Shown here: in pieces, positions 1 to 6,266 of the stretch
Numbering within the stretch: position 1 is the first letter of the stretch
How the letters are laid out: every line of letters starts with the position of its first letter
Source of the DNA: UBA11579 sp039714215
Lineage (GTDB): Bacteria > Chloroflexota > Anaerolineae > Anaerolineales > UBA11579
Assembly (NCBI GenBank): GCA_039714215.1
Contig: JBDLJU010000148.1
Span: forward strand, 1 to 7,976
Direction of reading: 5' to 3'
DNA length: 7,976 bases
Position numbers and translations under genes: made by a program
Notes under the pieces: model-generated
Databases searched by the model: none
Told to the model about the DNA's origin: nothing
The model's input: only the letters and a program-made list of their open reading frames with translations

Positions 1-1091
1 TCGATGGCCTTTTGGGTGATCCTGGTACCCACATCCCCGGCATGCAGCTTGCTCATCGCAGATTCCAGCCGGTTCGGTTTCTTGTTATCCGACATCCACA
101 CTGCTTTCAAGGTCAGCAGCCAGGACGAACGCAGCATCCGTTCCATATCTACGATCTCGCGTTCAGTGTTGGTCATCTTGGCTCTTGGCAGGCCGTAGCG
201 AATTTCTACGCCATGTTCGGCAAGCATACTTTTGACCTCTTCCAGCGCAGCCCGGGCAACGCCCAGACCGGAGGCAGCCACCAGCGGGCGAGTGACATTG
301 AAGGTCTGCATCGCACCTTTGAAGCCTTTGGTGGATTTCTCAATTTTAGGGCTGCCCAGGATATGGTCGTATGGTAAACGGCAGTCTTCCATCACCATGC
401 TGACCGTATCGCTGGAGCGGATGCCCAATTTTTCCTCTTTCTTGACGATCTTTGCTCCTGGTGTGCCTGCCGGCACCACAAATGAGCGAATCCCTGCCCG
501 CCCTGCAGTCAGGTCCAGGCTGGCCCACACCACGGTGAACCCGTCGGTATCGATCATTGCCTTGTTACCTGCGGTGATAAAGATCTTTTCGCCGTTGAGT
601 ACCCACTCCTTGGTGTCTTCATCCAGCACTGCAGTGCAGCGGATCGCGGAGTTGTCTGACCCGGCATCAGCTTCGGTGATTGCCATGGCGGTGAGTATCG
701 GTTTTTCGTCATTTAGCTTCGAGAGGAATTTGACCTTCTGCTCCGGGGTACCGGCCGCTTCCACCGCCGCAGAACCAAGTCCGCCGCGCGGCGTGTTGAG
801 ATAAAACCCGGCATCACCCCAGGAAAGCATCTCGATCTGGTGCGCCATCACCACATAGGCCTGGCGAGGCTTATCCTTCTTCTTGGCCTTTTTCTTGTCC
901 TCGTCTGAGGGAACCAATGAAGCCGAGCCCATCGATTTTAACGCCCCGTGCATGAATTCAATATAATCCCAGGGAATTTCGCCTTCGTTCTCATCATAGT
1001 AGCGGGAAACAGAACGCATCATGTTCTCTGCTACCGTTTGAGTGAGATACTGCGCCTGGGTGACAGCTTTTGATTTTTCAAATGAAATCAT
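1..1091 (-). CDS. Acyl-CoA dehydrogenase family protein, C-terminus cut by window edge
   Basis: The frame stays open from an ATG at 1091 to the left edge, giving about 363 residues without a stop, so the 3' end is missing. The start is fixed by AAGGAG at 1103-1098, six bases upstream. It reads as a flavoprotein acyl-CoA dehydrogenase: AITEADAGSD (about residues 137-146) matches the family's substrate/flavin loop, NGEKIFITAG (about 166-175) is the middle beta-domain motif, and TRPLVAASGLGVA (about 267-279) resembles medium-chain ACADs. Two features are odd. A lysine-rich stretch (residues 64-76) sits where the usual PEEYGG loop is expected, and the RxxFGxxxxxxQ flavin-contact motif is replaced by RYGLPRAKMTNTE (about 298-310). 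The catalytic glutamate of the medium-chain type would lie beyond the edge. It is the last gene of the operon seen here, 12 bases after another ACAD, and probably pairs with it. The family assignment is strong; the substrate is unknown. Confidence 0.9.
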   Translation of the reverse strand, partial: MISFEKSKAVTQAQYLTQTVAENMMRSVSRYYDENEGEIPWDYIEFMHGALKSMGSASLVPSDEDKKKAKKKDKPRQAYVVMAHQIEMLSWGDAGFYLNTPRGGLGSAAVEAAGTPEQKVKFLSKLNDEKPILTAMAITEADAGSDNSAIRCTAVLDEDTKEWVLNGEKIFITAGNKAMIDTDGFTVVWASLDLTAGRAGIRSFVVPAGTPGAKIVKKEEKLGIRSSDTVSMVMEDCRLPYDHILGSPKIEKSTKGFKGAMQTFNVTRPLVAASGLGVARAALEEVKSMLAEHGVEIRYGLPRAKMTNTEREIVDMERMLRSSWLLTLKAVWMSDNKKPNRLESAMSKLHAGDVGTRITQKAI

Positions 1092-1097
1092 CGCATT

Positions 1098-1103
1098 CTC
1101 CTT
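1098..1103 (-). promoter_or_regulatory. Shine-Dalgarno site of the downstream ACAD
   Basis: AAGGAG, read on the minus strand, lies six bases before the ATG at 1091 and directly after the stop codon of the preceding gene (1106-1104). It decides the start, because another ATG at 1096 is out of frame and reaches a stop after two codons. Confidence 0.75.
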
Positions 1104-2198
1104 CTATACCACTGCCAATCCGACCAGAGAAGTTATCCCCTGGCCATTTCGGAACCATAGTTCTACAGGATGTTCACGGATATATCCGTGACCACCCAGG
1201 ATCTGCACACCGCGGTCAGTGACCAACGTGGTCATATCGATCGCACCCTGCCAGGCGAGGTATGCTGTATGGGCAGCGCCCTCATCACCCTTATCCAACA
1301 GCCAGGCTGCTTCCCAGGTGAGCATCCGCATCGCTTCGATTTCAGTCGCCATTTCCGCAAGGAAAAAGGCAATCGACTGCTTCTGTGCAATCTTTGAGCC
1401 GAGCACTTCGCGCTCTTTGGCATAATCACGTGAGTACTCAAACGAAGCCCGGCACATTCCTATTGCAATCGCTGCCATGGTGGTTTGGGTGGCGGCGAGG
1501 ATACCGGTGAAATCGTGTCCCTCATCCCCTCCCAGCAAATTCGCCTTCGGCAGTTTAACATCCTCAAAGGTGACCGGGAAATTTGGCAGGGCATTGAGGC
1601 CCATCAACATTTCCTTTTCGCCGACTGTGATCCCTGCGGTGTCTTTGGGAACGATGAACACCTGGGTCTTATCATTCAATTTGGCATACACCAGCATGCC
1701 CTCGGCTTGATCAGCGAAAGGCACATAACGTTTGACCCCATTGATCACGTATTCGTCGCCGTCCAAAACTGCGGTGGTGCGCATATCGTTGGCATCAAAG
1801 TCGAAGTCGTATTCCACGAAAGCAGCGGTGAAAGGACGCCATTCAGCTTCGATCACCGGCGGGATGAACTCCAGCTTCTGTTCTTCGGTGCCGGCGAGCA
1901 AGATCGGGGAAACGAACATGGAAGGTGCCATCACCGCCAACGCACCAGCCATATCCCCCCAGGCCAATTCTTCGAGAGCAAGGATGCTGGTCAGCACCGA
2001 GCGCTCTCCAAATCCGCCGTACTCCTCCGGAATTGAGGCCTGGAGCACGCCCAGCTCCCAGCCTTTTTCAACCAACTTCTGAGGGAAGCCGCGCTCCTCC
2101 TCAGCATCGTGTGCCCCTGGTCGCAGATCGTTCTCTGCGTAGCGTTGGGCAACATCGATCAACATTTGTTGTTCTTCATTCGGTTCAAAAGAATACAT
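1104..2198 (-). CDS. Degenerate acyl-CoA dehydrogenase family protein
   Basis: 364 residues, slightly shorter than a usual ACAD (about 380). The N-terminal helical domain with PEEYGG (57-62), the LALEELA helix, the NGVKRYVPFA beta-domain motif (153-162), a C-terminal REVLGSKIAQKQ flavin-contact motif (263-274) and QILGGHGY (332-339) are all recognisable. Two active-site hallmarks are missing. The expected TExxAGSD loop reads EYDFDFDAND (129-138). The protein ends in ITSLVGLAVV where IYEGTxQ, with the catalytic glutamate of medium-chain ACADs, is expected. The alternative glutamate position used by isovaleryl-CoA-type enzymes is also not glutamate (region AATQTTMAAIAIG, 235-247). The protein is therefore probably not an active dehydrogenase alone, and may be the partner subunit of the ACAD encoded directly downstream. 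The start is supported by AGGAG at 2209-2205, six bases before the ATG. It sits 15 bases after the hydrolase gene, in the same operon. Confidence 0.9.
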   Translation of the reverse strand: MYSFEPNEEQQMLIDVAQRYAENDLRPGAHDAEEERGFPQKLVEKGWELGVLQASIPEEYGGFGERSVLTSILALEELAWGDMAGALAVMAPSMFVSPILLAGTEEQKLEFIPPVIEAEWRPFTAAFVEYDFDFDANDMRTTAVLDGDEYVINGVKRYVPFADQAEGMLVYAKLNDKTQVFIVPKDTAGITVGEKEMLMGLNALPNFPVTFEDVKLPKANLLGGDEGHDFTGILAATQTTMAAIAIGMCRASFEYSRDYAKEREVLGSKIAQKQSIAFFLAEMATEIEAMRMLTWEAAWLLDKGDEGAAHTAYLAWQGAIDMTTLVTDRGVQILGGHGYIREHPVELWFRNGQGITSLVGLAVV

Positions 2199-2204
2199 TC
2201 TACG

Positions 2205-2209
2205 CTCCT
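2205..2209 (-). promoter_or_regulatory. Shine-Dalgarno site of the degenerate ACAD
   Basis: AGGAG on the minus strand, six bases before the ATG at 2198, in the 15-base gap after the hydrolase stop codon. It supports the chosen start and separate translation of this gene. Confidence 0.7.
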
Positions 2210-2213
2210 ATCT

Positions 2214-3272
2214 CTAGATTTTAGGAAATACATTTTCCAAAGCTGCCGCCGACCTTAGCGCGCGGTAGCGAATAGGGATCAACTCTTTACTCTCCTCCAC
2301 CTCCTGCAGATTGTCTATGCCAATAAACCCCAATTTATATAAATATTCCACATGCGCACCGGCTTCCTCCAACGCCAGCAGCACGTTATACCCGTGGACT
2401 TTTCCAAATAATTCTTTTGATATTGAACTGATCGTGCCCGGTTGGTCCAGTACCCCAATCAGCTTGATCAACCGCTGAAAATGCTCAACGGCAATTGCTT
2501 CTACCCGACCAGATAAATCAGCAATCGGGTCCTCATGCCCGGCAAGGGCCAAGTTAACATCACCTGCCCAGGCTTTGACCTTGCCAAGTGATTCTAAATA
2601 ATGGGATAAACCTGAATTCAAGCTCAAACGCTCAGGAGCCATATGCGGGGTGATCTTGCTGAGCACATGGTCGCCGGTAAAGAGCACGTCATGCAGACGG
2701 ATGACGACCGCCCCGGCGCTGTGACCGGGCACATTCAAAAACTCAAAAGGACCAATCCGCATGCCCTCAGCCTGGTAAGTCAGGTCAACCCGGCTGGAAT
2801 CAAACAGTGCCTTTGAACTCATATACATCTCCATGATCTCAGGGATGCGCTGCTCCGAAACCCCGCTCTCTTGCAGGAACTCCTCCAGGCGGGGATAGAC
2901 GACCACTTTGCGTTCCTGGAAATTCATCAGGATGCGGTAATCCAGCTCATGGACAGCGATCAAAGCATCGGTTTGGGGCTCAACGTACGCCAGCCCGGCA
3001 AAATGGTCAATATGCCCATGGCTGATGAAAATATGGGTAAGCTCGGTAAAGCCGATCTGCCTGCCTTCTTGCTCCGAAGCCAAAGCGAGCCCAGCATCCA
3101 GGTCCTGGTTGGAGGTGTGAAAATTGGTGCCGGTGTCAATCAGCACTACGAAATCATCCACCAGCACCAGGTAGGCATACACCATGAAACCGGGGAAACC
3201 GTTAAGCGGGAAGCGGTAAATTCTGGCGCCCTGATTGGTCTCAAACCTGGTGACTTCCAAAGGTGCGCTCAT
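2214..3272 (-). CDS. Metallo-beta-lactamase-fold hydrolase with C-terminal helical extension
   Basis: 352 residues. The complete metal-binding set of the fold is visible: HGHIDH (H85, H87, D89, H90), H184 in PGHSAG, D201 in FTGDH and H246 in AGHEDP, with the early LIDTGTN strand (44-50). This points to a two-metal hydrolase of the glyoxalase II/LACTB2-like group. The region after about residue 255 looks helical, with a possible small winged-helix (ISSISKELFG, then YNVLLALEEAGAHVEYL), as in LACTB2-type proteins. No signal peptide is seen, so it is probably cytoplasmic. It follows the regulator gene by three bases and precedes two ACADs, which makes a CoA-thioester or a small ester/lactone a plausible substrate; this is inference from context only. 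The ribosome binding site is weak (GGAA about eight bases upstream), so translation may be coupled to the regulator gene. Confidence 0.9.
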   Translation of the reverse strand: MSAPLEVTRFETNQGARIYRFPLNGFPGFMVYAYLVLVDDFVVLIDTGTNFHTSNQDLDAGLALASEQEGRQIGFTELTHIFISHGHIDHFAGLAYVEPQTDALIAVHELDYRILMNFQERKVVVYPRLEEFLQESGVSEQRIPEIMEMYMSSKALFDSSRVDLTYQAEGMRIGPFEFLNVPGHSAGAVVIRLHDVLFTGDHVLSKITPHMAPERLSLNSGLSHYLESLGKVKAWAGDVNLALAGHEDPIADLSGRVEAIAVEHFQRLIKLIGVLDQPGTISSISKELFGKVHGYNVLLALEEAGAHVEYLYKLGFIGIDNLQEVEESKELIPIRYRALRSAAALENVFPKI

Positions 3273-3275
3273 CTG

Positions 3276-3851
3276 CTAAATTCCGTTCCCCCGCTTGAAT
3301 AAGCCGTTGAGGATCAAGTCGGCAGAGACATCGGAGATTTGATCGGATGACAGCCTGCCGTCAGGGTTAAACCACATGATCGTCCAGTTGGCGATTCCTA
3401 GAATGGCTTTGACTGCCATTTTAGGTTCCCGGCAGTCAAACAACCCCTGATCGACCCCCTGCTGCAGGATTTCGGTCCAGAATTTCTCGTAAGCGTCCCT
3501 TCTGGGGACATGCCGCTGGCGGTATTCGTCTTCCAGCGAGCGGTGCTCAAGAAGCAGCACCGAGGTCAGCCCGGGATTTTCGGTGAGGATGTTGAGATAT
3601 GATCGGATCGCCTGCCTGAGCTTCTCATCTGCGGGAATATCCGGCTCCACGACCGCCTGCATGTTTAAAATCAACAAATCCAGCGCTTTATCGAGCAGAT
3701 CTACTAAGATTTCCTGCTTGCTGGATACATGGTGGTACAGGCTGGCTTTCCGCAGGTCCACTGCGGCAGCGATGTCCTGCATCGATGTAGCGTGAAAGCC
3801 CTTCTCACGGATGATCCCCGCGGCGGCTTCTAAGATTTCATCTCTCGTCAT
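3276..3851 (-). CDS. TetR/AcrR-family transcriptional repressor (KstR2-like)
   Basis: 191 residues from the ATG at 3851, a normal TetR length. The N-terminal helix-turn-helix is clear: DEILEAAAGIIREKGF, then SMQDIAAAVDLRKASLYHHV and the SSKQEIL turn. The C-terminal ligand/dimer domain, with ENPGLTSVLLLEHRSLE and a closing NWTIMWFNPDGRLS segment, resembles the domain of KstR2-type regulators that sense acyl-CoA-like ligands; this is family resemblance, not proof of ligand. The ATG is preferred over an in-frame TTG at 3857 because GGGAG at 3862-3858 sits six bases before the ATG but only one base-step before the TTG. It is the first gene of the operon, directly behind a palindrome at the promoter, so it probably represses itself together with the hydrolase and both ACADs. 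Confidence 0.9.
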   Translation of the reverse strand: MTRDEILEAAAGIIREKGFHATSMQDIAAAVDLRKASLYHHVSSKQEILVDLLDKALDLLILNMQAVVEPDIPADEKLRQAIRSYLNILTENPGLTSVLLLEHRSLEDEYRQRHVPRRDAYEKFWTEILQQGVDQGLFDCREPKMAVKAILGIANWTIMWFNPDGRLSSDQISDVSADLILNGLFKRGNGI

Positions 3852-3857
3852 ACCCAA

Positions 3858-3862
3858 GCTCC
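3858..3862 (-). promoter_or_regulatory. Shine-Dalgarno site of tetR, abutting the operator
   Basis: GGGAG on the minus strand, six bases before the ATG at 3851. It directly follows the 18-base palindrome, so operator and ribosome binding site are contiguous. Confidence 0.6.
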
Positions 3863-3880
3863 CTACCGAACGGTCGGTAG
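3863..3880 (-). promoter_or_regulatory. Probable TetR operator palindrome
   Basis: CTACCGACCGTTCGGTAG, read on the minus strand, has perfect seven-base arms (CTACCGA / TCGGTAG) around a four-base centre. Such GC-rich palindromes with CCGA/TCGG arms are common TetR-family targets. It covers the predicted transcription start of the operon (5-6 bases after the -10) and ends next to the tetR ribosome binding site, an ideal place for self-repression. Binding by the adjacent regulator is inferred. Confidence 0.75.
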
Positions 3881-3884
3881 CCTC

Positions 3885-3913
3885 AGTGTAGCAAATTTAG
3901 GGAGCCAAGTCAA
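3885..3913 (-). promoter_or_regulatory. Sigma70-type promoter of the tetR-hydrolase-ACAD operon
   Basis: On the minus strand TTGACT (3913-3908) and TACACT (3890-3885) are separated by exactly 17 bases. Each hexamer is close to consensus (TTGACA, TATAAT). The expected transcription start is about 3878-3879, inside the palindrome. The resulting leader before the ATG at 3851 is about 28 bases. Confidence 0.75.
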
Positions 3914-3997
3914 CATTGGGAAATTTTTCACCAATCGAAATCAGGATTGAGCAGGAATGACAAGCCACCTGCCAAAAAGAATGCCCGCCTAAAGTTG

Positions 3998-4012
3998 GAT
4001 AATCATATTATC
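3998..4012. repeat. Small AT-rich inverted repeat
   Basis: GATAAT, three bases (CAT), then ATTATC: perfect six-base arms in the intergenic region, about 150 bases before the membrane protein's start. It could be a regulator site or a stray -10-like sequence; no good -35 box is placed for either half. Confidence 0.35.
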
Positions 4013-4119
4013 GTACTCTCGGATTGCACCAACCCGTCCCTCAAGATAGTCTCCGAAAACGGAAAATAGGCATCACGATCACATTGCTGTCTTCTTTTAT
4101 CTTTAACTTCCGAATTTTC

Positions 4120-4148
4120 TTGACAAGCCAAGTAACTAATGCCAAGAT
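4120..4148 (+). promoter_or_regulatory. Weak promoter candidate for the membrane protein gene
   Basis: A perfect TTGACA (4120-4125) is followed after 17 bases by CAAGAT (4143-4148), which matches only three of six -10 positions. If used, transcription would start within a few bases of the ATG at 4159, giving a nearly leaderless message. The match is poor and the true promoter may lie further upstream. Confidence 0.25.
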
Positions 4149-4158
4149 AAGTATCTCT

Positions 4159-6252
4159 ATGACAATCTATATTGTGAGTGTTTTTCTATCCGCGTTCCTT
4201 TTGTTTCAAATCCAGCCCCTGGTTGGAAAATTAATCCTGCCCTGGTTCGGTGGGACCTCAGCAGTCTGGTCTACGATCATGTTGTTCTTTCAAACCCTGC
4301 TGACCGGTGGTTACGCCTATGCCTACTGGCTGGTTGGACTCAAATCACAATCAAAACAGAATAGATCTCACCTGCTTTTATTGGTTGCCTCGCTGATCAT
4401 CTTGGTTTTAATGTCTATTGGAGGATCTTCACCAATCACACCTGATCTGTCTTTGCGACCGACCAACCCCCAGCATCCCGTCTGGGAAATCATAAAATTG
4501 TTGTTCTTGATTATCGGGCTTCCCGGTTTTGTTTTATCTGCCAACAGCACCCTGATCCAAACCTGGTTCATCCGAAACAATCCCAAAAAATCTCCATACT
4601 GGTTATATTCCCTCTCAAACGCCGGCTCCCTGCTTGCATTGGTCACTTACCCAATTTTATTCGAACCAAAATTCTCTCTCCAGACCCAGTCCTGGGTCTG
4701 GGCAGGCGGCTATCTGATTTTTGGGCTCATCACCGGTTTTTTGATCACCCGCCTGGTTCCCCGCGCACCCAGCAGAGAAGATCATTCCTTGCCCCATGAA
4801 GTAGAAAACAAAACTAAAACAATTCGCCGCCGGCACCAAATCATGTGGCTCAGCTTAAGCGCGACTGCCTCGATCCTGCTACTTTCCACCACCAGTCTTT
4901 TAACCCAGGAAGTCGCACCGATCCCGCTGTTATGGGTGCTGCCTCTAACGATCTATCTGCTCACCTTTATCCTTAGCTTTTCTGGCGAGGGCCGCTACAA
5001 CCGGCCTTTATTCACCCTGCTGCTGACGATAAGTTCTGTTGGAATCATCTACGACCTGGCCAATCCCCGGCTAAATTTCATAATTCAAATTATGATTTAT
5101 GCGATCTTCTTGTTCTCAGCTTGTATGATCGCCCATGGTGAGCTGTTCAGGCTCAGGCCGAAGCCGTCCCAGTTATCCAAATACTATCTATTAATTTCAG
5201 CAGGCGGGGCAATTGGGGGAATCTTCGTAAACCTGATCGCACCACAAATCTATAACGGCTACTGGGAATTCCACCTTGGTTGGATCCTGATCTTCATCTT
5301 GCTTGTGGCCCTTACCTTTATCTCTCCGACAAAAGAACTAAAACCACCCTGGGGAAAACGTCACGATCTGGCAACCATTTTTCTGACAATAATTTTCCTG
5401 CTTCTATCCCTCGATGCAATTACTACCTTTTCGAGAAATTCTTTATACCAGGAAAGAAATTTTTATGGAGTCTCAAAGGTCTTCCATAATGAATATAAAG
5501 ATGCCTATCAGTATGTGAATGGCTCCACGATCCATGGATTCCAAATAATTTCTGAAGACAAGCGCGATCTCCCCACCTCGTATTTTTGGCGTGACAGCGG
5601 CATAGCGATCGTGATCCGCAACCATCCCCAATACGCCAATCAGATGAATGTCGGTGTGATGGGCTTAGGGATCGGTACGCTGGCCGCGCACGGACTCCCC
5701 GGAGACAGCTATCGATTTTACGAAATAGACCCAATTGTGATCGACCTCGCCCTGGGCCAAGAAGGTTATTTCTCTTTCCTGACGGACAGTGCGGCTGAGA
5801 TCACGATTGTGCCTGGTGATGCTCGTGTCTCCCTTGAGCAGGAAATGATCCAGGGAGAAAGGCAGGCCTTCGATCTATTGGTGATGGATGCTTTCAGCAG
5901 CGATTCGGTACCGGTCCACCTGATTACCCTGGAAGCAATCGAGATTTATCTTGAACACATGGCTCCTGATGGCATCATCGCGATAAATATATCCAACAGC
6001 TATATTGACCTTACCCCGGTGATCTGGAATATTGGGGAAGAGCTTGGCCTGACCACGTTCCTGATCGCCCCACCGGTCCAGGAATATCACCCCATCGGGA
6101 TCAGGTCTTTCTGGATGTTCCTCGTTCAGGATCCAGCCATACTTGATACACCGGAAATTAATGCCAATGCTGATTTTTTACACGATTTCCAAGCAAACAT
6201 TCAGCTTTGGACGGATGATTACAGCAACCTGTTCAAAATTCTCCGGAATTGA
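4159..6252 (+). CDS. Polytopic membrane protein fused to a spermidine-synthase-like domain
   Basis: 697 residues from the ATG at 4159. The first part (to about residue 430) has roughly 12-13 hydrophobic segments, starting with FLSAFLLFQIQPLVGKLILP and WFGGTSAVWSTIMLFFQ, which are hallmarks of the fused 'MFS/spermidine synthase' family. The cytoplasmic C-terminal Rossmann domain carries GLGIGTLA (about 501-508), the acidic EIDP (522-525), GDAR (553-556) and DAFSSD (577-582) followed by VPVHL. It ends with the family's DDYSNLFKILRN tail, so it is complete. Spermidine synthases transfer aminopropyl groups from decarboxylated SAM to putrescine. Here the usual GGGDG loop reads GLGIG, without the aspartate, so another amine or methyl/aminopropyl transfer is possible. 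The frame continues upstream to a TTG at 4024, but those 45 residues do not look like the family N-terminus and no ribosome binding site supports them; the ATG at 4159 also lacks a clear one. It stands alone, divergent from the ACAD operon. Confidence 0.85.
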   Translation: MTIYIVSVFLSAFLLFQIQPLVGKLILPWFGGTSAVWSTIMLFFQTLLTGGYAYAYWLVGLKSQSKQNRSHLLLLVASLIILVLMSIGGSSPITPDLSLRPTNPQHPVWEIIKLLFLIIGLPGFVLSANSTLIQTWFIRNNPKKSPYWLYSLSNAGSLLALVTYPILFEPKFSLQTQSWVWAGGYLIFGLITGFLITRLVPRAPSREDHSLPHEVENKTKTIRRRHQIMWLSLSATASILLLSTTSLLTQEVAPIPLLWVLPLTIYLLTFILSFSGEGRYNRPLFTLLLTISSVGIIYDLANPRLNFIIQIMIYAIFLFSACMIAHGELFRLRPKPSQLSKYYLLISAGGAIGGIFVNLIAPQIYNGYWEFHLGWILIFILLVALTFISPTKELKPPWGKRHDLATIFLTIIFLLLSLDAITTFSRNSLYQERNFYGVSKVFHNEYKDAYQYVNGSTIHGFQIISEDKRDLPTSYFWRDSGIAIVIRNHPQYANQMNVGVMGLGIGTLAAHGLPGDSYRFYEIDPIVIDLALGQEGYFSFLTDSAAEITIVPGDARVSLEQEMIQGERQAFDLLVMDAFSSDSVPVHLITLEAIEIYLEHMAPDGIIAINISNSYIDLTPVIWNIGEELGLTTFLIAPPVQEYHPIGIRSFWMFLVQDPAILDTPEINANADFLHDFQANIQLWTDDYSNLFKILRN
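4680..4701. repeat. Near-perfect inverted repeat inside the membrane-protein gene
   Basis: Arms CCAGACCCAG (4680-4689) and CTGGGTCTGG (4692-4701) are exact reverse complements separated by two bases. They lie in codons for a QTQSWVW stretch in the membrane part. The two-base gap makes an RNA hairpin strained, so coding coincidence is possible. Confidence 0.5.
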
Positions 6253-6266
6253 TCTAAATCAATCCC

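Larger units (their letters stand above)
3881..4158. other. Divergent intergenic region
   Basis: Together with the tetR leader this makes about 307 bases without a gene, between the minus-strand operon and the plus-strand membrane protein. It holds the tetR promoter and operator at its left end, a loose ATTGG/CCAAT inverted repeat (3915-3935), a small AT-rich palindrome (3998-4012) and a TTGACA box (4120-4125). From 4024 onward it is open in the frame of the membrane protein, but no ribosome binding site supports an upstream start. No small RNA or riboswitch-like fold was recognised. Confidence 0.6.

Noticed and set aside
232..804. Plus-strand open frame of 190 codons at the left end
   Set aside because: It is antisense to the left-edge ACAD, whose frame carries TEADAGSD and other family motifs and a good ribosome binding site.
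1485..2036. Long plus-strand open frame (183 codons) opposite the degenerate ACAD
   Set aside because: It lies wholly antisense to a gene with clear family motifs, has no ribosome binding site, and its translation resembles no protein; it is a shadow frame.
3852..3857. TTG start for tetR two codons upstream of the ATG
   Set aside because: The GGGAG box would be only about one base from the TTG, too close, while it is six bases from the ATG at 3851.
3915..3935. ATTGG/CCAAT inverted repeat upstream of the tetR -35 box as a second operator
   Set aside because: Arms are only five bases with an 11-base gap and share no sequence with the CCGA/TCGG operator.
4024..4158. N-terminal extension of the membrane protein from the TTG at 4024
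   Set aside because: The family begins near the FLSAFLLFQ segment, the extra residues look unrelated, and no ribosome binding site precedes the TTG.
6237..6250. AATTC-TCCG-GAATT hairpin at the end of the membrane-protein gene as a terminator
   Set aside because: The stem is only five AT-rich pairs, overlaps the stop codon and has no following T run.
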